Assembly (NCBI GenBank): GCA_965207025.1
Contig: OZ242258.1
Span: 1,860,001 to 1,924,000, forward strand
From: Bin87 sp034423595
GTDB taxonomy: Bacteria > Chloroflexota > Dehalococcoidia > Lucifugimonadales > UBA3495
Reading direction: 5' to 3'
DNA: 64,000 nucleotides
Positions 46,582 through 54,138 of the stretch are shown here, in pieces. A program made the translations under genes and the position numbers. Below the pieces are notes generated by a model. It saw nothing but the letters and a program-made list of their open reading frames with translations. It did not search any database and was not told the origin of the DNA. How positions within the stretch are numbered: the stretch's first letter is position 1; each line of letters starts with the position of its first letter.

Positions 46582-46738
46582 GGTGGCCGGCAGTGACCGC
46601 CGCTGGCTGGCTTTTCCTGTGCTTCCAACCGCTGGCTGGCGTCGCGCCGCCGCGCGCTGGCTTTTCGCGGATTTGCCGCACTTCCGGGAGAAACTCCGGA
46701 TTTTGCACCGCTACTGGCCATTTTTGTGGGGGTGCGGG

Positions 46739-46757
46739 CGGATTAACCCTGTTATGG
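46739..46757. other. 19-bp motif downstream of rep (candidate origin element)
   Basis: CGGATTAACCCTGTTATGG, 38 bp beyond the rep stop (46796). In ColE2-type plasmids the replication origin lies immediately downstream of rep. This motif and its duplicate at 46118-46136 are therefore candidates for part of the Rep-binding origin. Identity of the two copies is seen; the function is inferred. Confidence 0.55.
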
Positions 46758-46795
46758 GATGATAGTTCCCCATTGTGGCGGGGTGATCGTGTGGG

Positions 46796-47806
46796 TCACG
46801 TTCGGGAGTTGCGCCGGGCCTTCCGGATCTTGGCGAGGTCGCGGTCGATGGTGATGATCGCGACGCCGAAGTGGTTGGCCAGCCACTTTCTGGAGTATCC
46901 GAGGTCGAACATCAGGGCCACCGTTTCGGCTCTGCTTTGATAGTCGAAGTCGGGCTGGCCTGGGTGCCAGCGCCTCGTGTTGCGGGCAGTCTGGATTTCG
47001 CTGAAGATGCCTTCGTTGAACTGTCGCAGGCTGTATTTGGCGCAGGACTTGGCGATGGAGCGGCACTCGGAGTCGGGGAGCGGGTTCTCGGCCCAATGCT
47101 GGATGTTCAGGATGCGGACGTGATCGAGCCATCCGCCGTCTGGTCCTTGGTGCAGGATGGTTCTGGCCCACTTGGGCTGGTGAGCCAGCTTGACGCAGTA
47201 GCGGAAGAGGTCCTCGTTGCGGCCGACGCCCGTGGGGTGGACCGGCTTCGGGATCACCCTGGGTAGCCAGTCGCGGAGTTCGGCCAGGGGGTAGGGTGCC
47301 GCTCGGAACCACTGGGTGCTGCAACCCGCTGGCGGGTGCAGCGGGTTCTTGGTCATCAGCCCGCTGTAGCGGTAGTCGGCGCCGAAGATGACGGAGAGCC
47401 CCTCGTAGACCTCGCGGAAGTAGCGCAGCGGTTTCAGGCGTGCGGCGTCGTGGCGGGCCACGGGGTTCTCGAGGGCGAAGGCGACGTGGTAGGTGGTGGG
47501 CTGGGAGTCCTTGCGGACCTGCCAGTTCGGGGTCGGGCCGTCGACGTCGTACTCCCAGCGGTCGGGGTCGTCGATGTCGAAGAGCATCGTGGTGTAGGCG
47601 TGGGGCGGGTTGCCCTCGATGTAGGACCATTCGGCCCAGGCTTCCCGGGCAGACCGGCGTCCTTGGATCTTCTTCGACTGGTCGGCGACCAGAGGGCGCT
47701 GGTGGGCGGCCTGGAGGCCATGCTCGAAGAGGGCAAGGGGTAGTTGGTTGTCGGGAACGCCGGCGTTCTTGCGTCGCCGGCCGCCCGTTTTGCGGGTGGT
47801 TGGCAT
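46796..47806 (-). CDS. rep: ColE2-type plasmid replication initiator (replicase/primase)
   Basis: A 336-aa protein of the replicase family found in ColE2-like plasmids, which primes leading-strand synthesis at the origin. Features: TTMLFDIDDPDRWEYDVDGP and TTYHVAFALENPV (catalytic core strands), then FGADYRYSGLMTKNPLHPPA, the hallmark segment of these replicases. A PriCT_1-like helical block (VGRNEDLFRYCVKLAHQPKW) and a C-terminal helix-turn-helix (VALMFDLGYSRKWLANHFGV) follow, the latter probably binding the origin. The start ATG at 47806 has GGGAG 6 bp upstream. Its presence shows that part of this window derives from a plasmid; whether it is still functional in an integrated state is unknown. 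Confidence 0.85.
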   Translation of the reverse strand: MPTTRKTGGRRRKNAGVPDNQLPLALFEHGLQAAHQRPLVADQSKKIQGRRSAREAWAEWSYIEGNPPHAYTTMLFDIDDPDRWEYDVDGPTPNWQVRKDSQPTTYHVAFALENPVARHDAARLKPLRYFREVYEGLSVIFGADYRYSGLMTKNPLHPPAGCSTQWFRAAPYPLAELRDWLPRVIPKPVHPTGVGRNEDLFRYCVKLAHQPKWARTILHQGPDGGWLDHVRILNIQHWAENPLPDSECRSIAKSCAKYSLRQFNEGIFSEIQTARNTRRWHPGQPDFDYQSRAETVALMFDLGYSRKWLANHFGVAIITIDRDLAKIRKARRNSRT

Positions 47807-48259
47807 TGCGTACTCCCGGTGGTGGGCTGGTGAGGCCCACGAGTGGTTGCGGAGCGTTTTGCCGGATGGTAACGGCCCGGGAGATGTGCAATTGTGTCAG
47901 CGAGATCGGGTAGAATTGACGCGGTTGCGGTCTCATCCGCTGCTCTGGTCATCTGGCCTAGGATGGCGGCGCGAGACGCATTGCGTACGGCTCAGGCCCC
48001 GCCGCGGGGGTGGTTCCCCGGCAACAAAGGCGGGGCTTGAGTTTTTCGTCCGTCCGACCGTCCCGGGGTCGCCGAGGGACGGAGGAGCAGTCGAAAAGCG
48101 CTGGTGGCCGTGGCTGTCGGGATTGGCTCCCCGGGCAGGGAGTCGAGCGGCGCCGTTCGCGGAGTGGAACTCGTCGGGCACTTCGCATGGACTGGTCCGG
48201 CCCATGGATGTTGCAAGGCGGTCTTCCGCAATGGTGGCGAGCCCAGAGAGGCGTCCTTG
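47807..48259. promoter_or_regulatory. Leader region of rep with a strong palindrome
   Basis: About 450 bp upstream of rep on the minus strand; no gene recognised. CTCAGGCCCCGCC (47991-48003) pairs with GGCGGGGCTTGAG (48029-48041) with one mismatch and encloses a smaller CGGGG/CCCCG hairpin. TTTTT at 48042-48046 makes it a terminator in the plus direction, antisense to the rep leader. ColE2 rep expression is controlled by an antisense RNA to the leader, so a similar RNA ending here is possible; no convincing promoter for it was found. Confidence 0.5.
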
Positions 48260-49792
48260 CTACGGGGCATCCGGTCGTGAAGCGGCGCTCGGCGGGAGCC
48301 AGACGTTGTGGAAAGCGGCGTGGGTCTCCCCCTGTCGCTCATCCCACTGCTCGCGCGACAGGACCCTGATCTTCGGTCGCACGGCCGGGACGGCTTCGGT
48401 CGCGGTGGTCGAGGCTTTGTCCAGTCTGGGTTCGATGTCAGGCTGGTGGCTGGGTTCGGCGACTACCGTGATCTCGAGAGTGTCGCACTCATGGGCGAGG
48501 CCTGCGGCGCGGGGTCCTGTGATCGCCACACGGCACGGCAGTGGCGGCGTCAATTCATTGAGCTCCTGCACGTAACGCGTGAGCCACGCGAGTTCGGATT
48601 CGCGCAGGACGGGCGGCGGTTTGTATTCCCGTTCGTTCGAAACCACAACGAGGGACGGCGAATCGGGGTTGTGGCCCGCTGGGATCGGATTTGCTGCTAC
48701 GCGGTTTTCCGAAATTCGGATGAAGCGGTTCGCAGGATCGTGGTTGATCGCCTGCTGGACGGTGCGTTTTTTGGCTGGCGAGTTCCGCTGGACGTGTTCG
48801 ATCACGTCGGCAATGTCGGCTGGTCCGTTCTCCGTCAGGAAGGAGTAGGCCAGGTTGCCGGTTCGGCCGGGGCGAGTTGCCGAGTCGTGGGGATCTGAAG
48901 GGTTGGTCCATTTGCGGAGTCCGAGCATTCCCATGCCCTGCCAGGAGACTTCGTCGGAGGCGTGTGCTGCGGCACGGATTGCCCGCGCCGTGTTGTACCG
49001 GTCGGGCAGGAACCTGCCCACCAGGCGCTCGATGTCGCTGGCTAAGTGCTTCGTGGCGAGAGGGCGCTTTTCGCGGTTCAGGATGCGGAGCATCGCGTTG
49101 GCGATCAGCTCGCTCGTGCTCAAGATTGGGCCCCAGGCTTGGTCCGCGTGGTAGCAGCCCGTGTGGTCGAGAGAGATACCCGCCGCTCGGCGGATGAAGG
49201 ACGTAATGTCGAGCTTCGGCCACTGGTCGAGTTCTTTTTGACGGTGTGGCAGGGCTGTGAGGATCTGCTCCGGCGTTTGCGGGTCGTTCGAGCGCGCCAT
49301 GTGGCTGGCGATGTCGACGATGACGAAATCGATCTCGTGGTTGAGCGGAACGATGGGGGGCGGCGAAACGTGGCCGGCGGCGCGGATGAGCGGCGACTGC
49401 TGAGGCGTCGCCAGGTCGAGCTTGATGAACGTTTTGATGGTGTCGTCGGAGTAGACCGGTGGATGTCGCCGGTGCCGGTTGATGATGGCGGCGGCGGCCA
49501 TGAAGTCGTTGGCCCGTTGGGAGATTTGTCCCAACGGCTCTCCGTGTTTCCGGTCAGCGCGGGCGATGGCGGCCGCGATGAGCGTCCATCGGTAGCTGAT
49601 CGTGCTGGGTGGCGTGCTGTGCGCTAACGCCAGATCCCTGTCGGTTTTCGAAGGAGAATCGGCGTTGCCGAGTTTGGCGTCCAGCAGGAACGGGTAGGAC
49701 GTTTCCCGTCGGACGTATTCGATCACCGTCTGGGCCGCGCGGGCCAGATCCTTGGTGACGATGGGTTCAGGTGTGTTGGGTGCTTGCGACAT
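48260..49792 (-). CDS. Hypothetical protein, 510 aa, with possible winged-helix segment
   Basis: Upstream of rep on the same strand. The N-terminal part is helical (VTKDLARAAQTVIEYVRRET). The middle contains LATKHLASDIERLVGRFLPD, then TGNLAYSFLTENGPADIADV and QRNSPAKKRTVQQAINHDPA. The latter, ending in a short FIRIS strand, looks like a HARE-HTH or other winged-helix module that binds DNA. No catalytic motif. Position next to rep suggests a plasmid maintenance or regulatory gene, but nothing specific is recognised. No strong ribosome site is visible before the ATG at 49792. Confidence 0.7.
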   Translation of the reverse strand: MSQAPNTPEPIVTKDLARAAQTVIEYVRRETSYPFLLDAKLGNADSPSKTDRDLALAHSTPPSTISYRWTLIAAAIARADRKHGEPLGQISQRANDFMAAAAIINRHRRHPPVYSDDTIKTFIKLDLATPQQSPLIRAAGHVSPPPIVPLNHEIDFVIVDIASHMARSNDPQTPEQILTALPHRQKELDQWPKLDITSFIRRAAGISLDHTGCYHADQAWGPILSTSELIANAMLRILNREKRPLATKHLASDIERLVGRFLPDRYNTARAIRAAAHASDEVSWQGMGMLGLRKWTNPSDPHDSATRPGRTGNLAYSFLTENGPADIADVIEHVQRNSPAKKRTVQQAINHDPANRFIRISENRVAANPIPAGHNPDSPSLVVVSNEREYKPPPVLRESELAWLTRYVQELNELTPPLPCRVAITGPRAAGLAHECDTLEITVVAEPSHQPDIEPRLDKASTTATEAVPAVRPKIRVLSREQWDERQGETHAAFHNVWLPPSAASRPDAP

Positions 49793-49823
49793 TGATCTTG
49801 ACTTGGAGGATCGTGGGAATCTG

Positions 49824-49851
49824 AAAACAAAAAGCCGCCCACAGGGGCGGC
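49824..49851 (-). terminator. Terminator-like hairpin in the leader of the 48260 gene
   Basis: GCCGCCC (49834-49840) pairs with GGGCGGC (49845-49851) over a 4-base loop. On the minus strand it is followed by TTTTTGTTTT. It is a good factor-independent terminator for leftward transcription and lies 32 bp upstream of the leftward gene starting at 49792, with no leftward gene to its right in the next kilobase. It may act as an attenuator or insulate the gene. Confidence 0.6.
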
Positions 49852-50175
49852 CCTTGACGTGGCGTACCGGCTGTCCGGCCGGCTGCGGCGTGCAGTGCCG
49901 CCCCGCCGGGATTATGCCGGCATCAAGTTGATGGTTTCGGCAGCGTTGGCGCTGGCGGTTCGGGGGTGCCTACGCTGCTGGAGCAGTAACAGCGGGCGCT
50001 TCGAAAGACCATCACCCACGCGGTGGGAGAAAATTGGGACGTCGGGTGATACCACCTTTGGCTAGAGGTATCCCGGTTGCCCACGGCGGCATTGGCATAC
50101 CGCCTACTCAGCAAGGCGACCGAGGATGCAGCGGCGGTTTTTAGCAGTAATTTGACCGTATTTTGGGTGTAGGGG

Positions 50176-50203
50176 TGGACAAATGCGCTTTTTGGGTGAT
50201 ACT
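50176..50203 (+). promoter_or_regulatory. Candidate sigma-70-type promoter
   Basis: TGGACA (50176-50181) and GATACT (50198-50203) separated by 16 bp, 40 bp before the ATG at 50244. Five of six bases match the -35 consensus and four of six the -10. Confidence 0.5.
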
Positions 50204-50243
50204 GTTGATGTGCGACGGAAAATGCACGTCAGTAGTGTGACCG

Positions 50244-50972
50244 ATGACAATACATCGAACAGCACCAGGATTTCGCCGGTTACCCGTACTCAGGGAACTG
50301 GACGGACCCTTTCGGGCAGGTATCAGCATGGATGACATGGATGAATTGGTTGCTCACTTGCTGGAGCTCAGGGCTGGGTTTCTGGACATGAAGGAGCGGG
50401 GGACCGAGGAAGAATTGCGGGGGGCGACCACCAGGAGGTGGGCGGAGCAGCAGCTCGAGATCGTCGACCGGGCCATTGTGGCGGCCAAAGCAGGTTGGGT
50501 CGGTGTTGGCGGTACTGTGTCCTCCGGCGACGAACCCGCGGTCGTGGATCCGATTGCAGAGGAGACGGATGGGCGGCGGCGCTTCGAACGTAGGCGGATT
50601 CCTGGTGCGGAAATCGAGGTGCCCTATTTCTTCGAGCCCGACTTGGACGACGTAACTGGCGAGCTAGTGTATGACGTTCGCGTCTTGAAGGGGAAGAAGA
50701 CCAATCGGGCGCGCGTGATGGCGGCAGCGAGGGTGTATGGACCTAAATTGAGAGAAGTGTCGCTGGCCCAGGCCATTTACGAGACCGGCGAGACCAATGC
50801 TGCGAGTCCGGCGTCGGTGAGGTCGTCTTTGGGCGGGTTGGTCCGGTACGGAGGCGACTGGGAACGTGAAAACGGGTTTTTGCACTACCGAGGCGACGAA
50901 CTGCCGCGCAACGTGGACATGATCCGTACGTTGATCAATGAAAGGCTGGCAAGACGACAGCAGGCAAATTGA
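50244..50972 (+). CDS. Hypothetical protein, 242 aa
   Basis: Unrecognised. It has a helical N-terminal half with MDELVAHLLELRAGFLDMKE and a charged linker. The C-terminal half contains NRARVMAAARVYGPKLREVS and ASPASVRSSLGGLVRYGGDW; the latter looks like a winged-helix recognition segment (S-P-A-S-V-R-S-S-L). It could be a DNA-binding regulator of the element. The ATG at 50244 fits the promoter candidate upstream. Confidence 0.65.
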   Translation: MTIHRTAPGFRRLPVLRELDGPFRAGISMDDMDELVAHLLELRAGFLDMKERGTEEELRGATTRRWAEQQLEIVDRAIVAAKAGWVGVGGTVSSGDEPAVVDPIAEETDGRRRFERRRIPGAEIEVPYFFEPDLDDVTGELVYDVRVLKGKKTNRARVMAAARVYGPKLREVSLAQAIYETGETNAASPASVRSSLGGLVRYGGDWERENGFLHYRGDELPRNVDMIRTLINERLARRQQAN

Positions 50973-51086
50973 TTGGGTATTTTCTCCCAATTTTGTGAGA
51001 AAGTGACACCGACTGGTGGCGCTTCATGGGTGTAGTGGGTTAGGATGGTTGTGCTAATTTTAGTCTCAACGAGATGAATGAGATGA

Positions 51087-51116
51087 CCGTAGCGGGAGGT
51101 CGGATCCCCGCTACGG
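51087..51116. terminator. Hairpin after the 50244 gene
   Basis: CCGTAGCGGG (51087-51096) and CCCGCTACGG (51107-51116), perfect 10-bp stem with a 10-base loop, no T-run. It could terminate the preceding gene or be a protein-binding dyad in the 370-bp gap, in which no gene is seen. Confidence 0.45.
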
Positions 51117-51342
51117 CCGGATGTAGAGCCCTCGGGTAAGGAGGTCTACTTTGTTCAATATATCACACGACCCAGAAAGCAACTTTTTCGTCAAGTGCCA
51201 CTTCGGGAGGCAAGTCAGCGCCCTACCTTTCAGCGACCCCACAGCACGCTCTGATCCCGTTTGTGGTAGCCGCGGTGCGCCGGCCGAGAGGCCGGTGGCG
51301 TCGCGGCTGTTTCTTTGGGACCCTGCACACAAAGGAGCAATC

Positions 51343-51717
51343 ATGACGGACGACAAGCGAAAAAAGGCCGCGCTGTACTTGCAAACCAGCGCGCAGAACG
51401 ACGAGGAAGCTCTCCAGTCGCTCGATGCTCAGGAAGAGCACTGCAAGCGGTACGCGGCCGAGGCTGGCTTCGAAGTTGAGCCCGAGCACGTTTACCGGGA
51501 AATCGGCGACGGGTTTGGGCGGGACAGGCCGGAGCTCCAGAAGCTACTCCAATCTGCGGAGGATGGCCGGATAGGTGCCGTGATCGTGTACGGCGATGAC
51601 GGTTTGTCCGAGAACGATTTCGAGCAACTCGAAATCCAACGAGACTTGAACGAGTTGGAGGTCGAGGTCCGGATCTACGATCCGGACCCATCGGAAGACG
51701 AGGAACCGGAAGGATGA
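51343..51717 (+). CDS. Degenerate resolvase-domain protein (serine-recombinase fold, altered active site)
   Basis: A 124-aa protein, AAGGAG 5 bp upstream of the ATG at 51343. It has the resolvase N-terminal fold: ALYLQTSAQNDEEALQSLDA, QEEHCKRYAAEAGFEVEPEH, DRPELQKLLQSAEDGRIGAV and VYGDDGLSE. Active recombinases have Y-L-R-x-S and D-R-L-S-R at the first and last of these. Here the catalytic arginines are replaced (YLQTS, DGLSE), though the serine remains. The DNA-binding C-terminus is absent. It is therefore probably not a working recombinase and may have a regulatory or other role. The C-terminal tail is very acidic. Confidence 0.8.
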   Translation: MTDDKRKKAALYLQTSAQNDEEALQSLDAQEEHCKRYAAEAGFEVEPEHVYREIGDGFGRDRPELQKLLQSAEDGRIGAVIVYGDDGLSENDFEQLEIQRDLNELEVEVRIYDPDPSEDEEPEG

Positions 51718-51725
51718 AGCCGGCT

Positions 51726-51757
51726 GCGGCGCATCAGTCGTGCGGCTGATGCGCCGC
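51726..51757 (+). terminator. Terminator of the resolvase-like gene
   Basis: GCGGCGCATCAG (51726-51737) pairs with CTGATGCGCCGC (51746-51757), loop 8, followed by GGTCCTTCTTT. It starts 9 bp after the stop codon. Confidence 0.75.
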
Positions 51758-51841
51758 GGTCCTTCTTTACCCTGGGAACCGAATTCAGAACGTAAGGCGG
51801 TGCCTGTCGATGATTGCTGTGGTAGCGCCGCCGGCTACTTG

Positions 51842-51874
51842 CCCCGTTCCGGGCACCCGGAACGGGGTGCTTTT
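51842..51874 (+). terminator. Strong rho-independent-type terminator
   Basis: CCCCGTTCCGGG (51842-51853) and CCCGGAACGGGG (51856-51867), followed by TGCTTTTTT. This is the best terminator in the window, a second one behind the resolvase-like gene; no other gene lies between them. Confidence 0.85.
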
Positions 51875-52110
51875 TTGACCTGTCGTGCCCCGGGACGGGT
51901 GTCGAGATCGTTTCGCCGCCTGGGGTGTGTTTCCCGGAGTTTCGTGCTCAAAAACGCCGATTTTTGGCGATTTGGTGACCGCTGCGAAAGTGCGCTTTTG
52001 GGGTCATTACAATCCAGTCAAAGGAACCGAAAGACGGTAATCGACACGGGCGAAAAATTCGAAACGGCAGGAGTGCCTGCAGGGAATTTTTCGAGCGTGT
52101 GCCAGACGCC

Positions 52111-52833
52111 ATGAGCCAGTCGTTGACAGCAAATGAAACGGCCGCTGGGCCTGTTGACGCTTCAGCGTTCGCCGCCGAATGGTGGGGGAGCGCGGAAGGT
52201 CGTCGGTTGCCTGGTGAGGCAGCCGCCTTCACCGTTTTCGCCATGGAGTTCTGGGATGGCTGCCGTTACGTCGGCGTCACCGAAATGAGCATCTTGGACG
52301 CGGTCGACGGTTTGGTGGCTTCTCCGTTCCTGGACCACTGGAGCCGGTTCGTTTTCGAGCACTGCGGCCAGATGGGCTACGTGGTGAGGTACGCCGCGTC
52401 GAACGTGGCTCAGGACCTTGCGGAGCAGCTGCGTTCTGCCCTGGTGGAGCAGTTGGCCGTCGACAGTGATCCGAAGGAAGCTCCAGTGGGTCAATCGGGC
52501 GCCATCAGGCTGGTTGTGGATCTGTCAGCGGGCAAGCCCCTGTTTGCAGATGTCAGGCGTTGTGCTGGAGACACCGAGTTTCTTATTGATACCAAAGCGG
52601 TCAGTAGAGTGGTAACTGACTTTGGCAAGGCGCGTTTTGAACTGGAAAACCGGCGAAGGAGGTGGGATTCGAACCCACGAGGGTGTGACGAAATATGGTT
52701 TGGCCGCGACGAAAATACGTTCGTATTTTTCCGAATCCAAACCGAATCCGTGCATTTTTCAAAACGGGCGTTCTGTGATAGTATCAATAAAGAGAACGGG
52801 CGTTCCTGTACTTGTTTCACTTCGAAGTGGTAA
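52111..52833 (+). CDS. Hypothetical protein whose C-terminus runs through an attachment site
   Basis: The first 180 residues, starting MSQSLTANETAAGP, look like a normal protein (EFWDGCRYVGVTEMSILDAV, LFADVRRCAGDTEFLIDTKA) but match no family I know. From 52652 the frame passes through a tRNA-derived sequence, giving WDSNPR, a well-known artefact peptide of tRNA read in the wrong sense, and ends in AT-rich integrase-upstream DNA. The real C-terminus was probably replaced when the element integrated. A GTG 12 bp upstream is an alternative start. Confidence 0.6.
   Translation: MSQSLTANETAAGPVDASAFAAEWWGSAEGRRLPGEAAAFTVFAMEFWDGCRYVGVTEMSILDAVDGLVASPFLDHWSRFVFEHCGQMGYVVRYAASNVAQDLAEQLRSALVEQLAVDSDPKEAPVGQSGAIRLVVDLSAGKPLFADVRRCAGDTEFLIDTKAVSRVVTDFGKARFELENRRRRWDSNPRGCDEIWFGRDENTFVFFRIQTESVHFSKRAFCDSINKENGRSCTCFTSKW
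52652..52682 (-). other. Attachment-site remnant: 3' end of a tRNA-Ser-like gene
   Basis: On the minus strand this reads CCTCGTGGGTTCGAATCCCA and continues CCTCCTTCGCC. It has a perfect T-arm (GTGGG, TTCGAAT loop, CCCAC), the 3' acceptor strand CTCCTTC, discriminator G and CC. No 5' half of the tRNA is present. The P4-type integrase starts 166 bp away on the side where an element should lie. This is the typical duplicate of a tRNA 3' end left at one end of an integrated element. Ser is suggested by G73 and the CCTC before the T-stem. Confidence 0.8.
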
Positions 52834-52847
52834 CTGAGGTAGTACCG

Positions 52848-54038
52848 ATGGCTAAGAAACGGCCTGCGAGGCTCACGCACAGTTTTGTGAACTCTCTTGC
52901 CTTGCCTGGGCGCTACGGCGATGGCCGCGGCGGCTTCGGGCTGAGTCTGCTGGTCAAGCGGACTAAGAACGGCAGGTGGAGCAAAACGTGGTCACAGCGC
53001 CTACGGATCAATGGTGTGCTCATCACGCGAGGGCTCGGGTCCTTCCCGCTCGTCTCTCTGGCGATGGCGAGGGACAAAGCATTCGAGAATGCCCAACAGG
53101 CTGAGCAAGGGGAGGACATACGGAAGCCACCGCCAGTGGTCCCAACCGTCTGGGAGGCGTTTGATCTTGTTGTTGCCCTGCGTTCTCCTGGGTGGAAAAA
53201 CCCGAGAACGGGAGACTGGTGGCGTCTTTCGAAGCAGTACTGCGAGTCAATCGGCAACATCCCAGTCTCGGAGGTTACTCCGTCTGACGTCAGGGAGATA
53301 ATTGGCCCTCTGTGGCACCAACAAGGCAAAACTGCCCGTGAGGTGCGTAGCACTCTGTCGGCCGTTATGAGTTGGGCGGTTGACGAGGGGCATCTTCGCG
53401 TCAACCCTGCGCGTGCGGAAGTTACCCGCCACTTGGGCAGAGCCCAAGTCCCTAAACACCACAGATCCTTGGATAGCAAGGATTTAGGTGCAGCCTTGGT
53501 TGTCGTCAGGGACGCCGACATCTGGTGGGCGGTGAAATGGTGCCTGATTTTCATCGCTTTGACCTGCGTACGCAGCGGCGAGGCGAGGGAAGCAACTTGG
53601 GACGAGGTCGACTTGGACAAAGCGGTCTGGAAAATCCCTGCTGCCCGGATGAAGCGCCCTGAAGAGCACAAAGTTCCCCTATCTGCTCAGGCCGTGGAGG
53701 TGCTGTGCTACGCGCGAAGCCAAGGTGTCGACCGCTCTGGCTTGGTCTTTCCGTCCGAACGTCCTGGCGAATGCGTGAGGGAGTACCGTCTTTCCAAACT
53801 CTTCCGGGATTTGGGTATTCCGGCGGTACCACACGGCCTGAGGGCCACGTTCAGGAACTGGGCGGGCGGAACGGCGGGAATTGCTGATCCGGTGGCCGAG
53901 ACGGTCTTGGCCCATGTTCAGAAGGAAGCGGTCAGGCGGGCGTACCTGACAAGCGATTTCTTTGAGTACCGCGTGCCGGTCATGCAGGAGTGGGCGGACT
54001 TTATTGCCGAGACCATGGGGCCGGTGGTGCCGACGTGA
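52848..54038 (+). CDS. int: P4-type tyrosine integrase
   Basis: A 396-aa site-specific recombinase with an N-terminal DUF4102-like arm-binding domain (starting MAKKRPARLTHSFVNSLALP), a SAM-like core-binding domain and a catalytic domain. Catalytic residues: Arg in TCVRSGEAREATW, Lys in RMKRPEEHKVPLS, His and Arg in PHGLRATF, His in TVLAHV, and Tyr in RRAYLTSDFF. GAGGT lies 8 bp before the ATG at 52848; the frame is open 12 codons upstream. The tRNA 3' remnant just upstream is its likely attachment site. A dyad AAAATACG/CGTATTTT at 52712-52729 may be an operator. Confidence 0.93.
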   Translation: MAKKRPARLTHSFVNSLALPGRYGDGRGGFGLSLLVKRTKNGRWSKTWSQRLRINGVLITRGLGSFPLVSLAMARDKAFENAQQAEQGEDIRKPPPVVPTVWEAFDLVVALRSPGWKNPRTGDWWRLSKQYCESIGNIPVSEVTPSDVREIIGPLWHQQGKTAREVRSTLSAVMSWAVDEGHLRVNPARAEVTRHLGRAQVPKHHRSLDSKDLGAALVVVRDADIWWAVKWCLIFIALTCVRSGEAREATWDEVDLDKAVWKIPAARMKRPEEHKVPLSAQAVEVLCYARSQGVDRSGLVFPSERPGECVREYRLSKLFRDLGIPAVPHGLRATFRNWAGGTAGIADPVAETVLAHVQKEAVRRAYLTSDFFEYRVPVMQEWADFIAETMGPVVPT

Positions 54039-54138
54039 GTTTCCTGAGGTGTACGTCAGCCGTTGTCGGGTCGGCTGGGCGGCCGTAGTAGATGTTCGAT
54101 TGGTCGGTTCAATTCAAAGCCAAAATGGAGGGTTAACG

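Noticed and set aside
46178..46708. A full 176-aa HTH protein
   Set aside because: Only the last 45-55 codons are protein-like and match the Rep C-terminus; the remainder overlaps a 110-bp repeat unit.
46118..46757. Resemblance of CCATAACAGGGTTAATCCG to the I-SceI homing-endonuclease site
   Set aside because: Only the central ATAACAGGGT matches; the flanks differ, no LAGLIDADG gene is present, and duplication with the rep 3' end explains the two copies better.
44611..46762. Very long open frames on both strands (over 500 codons each)
   Set aside because: High GC removes stop codons in this stretch; the translations are arginine-, proline- and serine-rich mirror images with repeats and no protein-like motifs.
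52660..52837. Frame reading GGIRTHEGVTKYGLA as a separate gene
   Set aside because: This peptide is the well-known artefact of translating a tRNA 3' end; the DNA is an attachment-site remnant.
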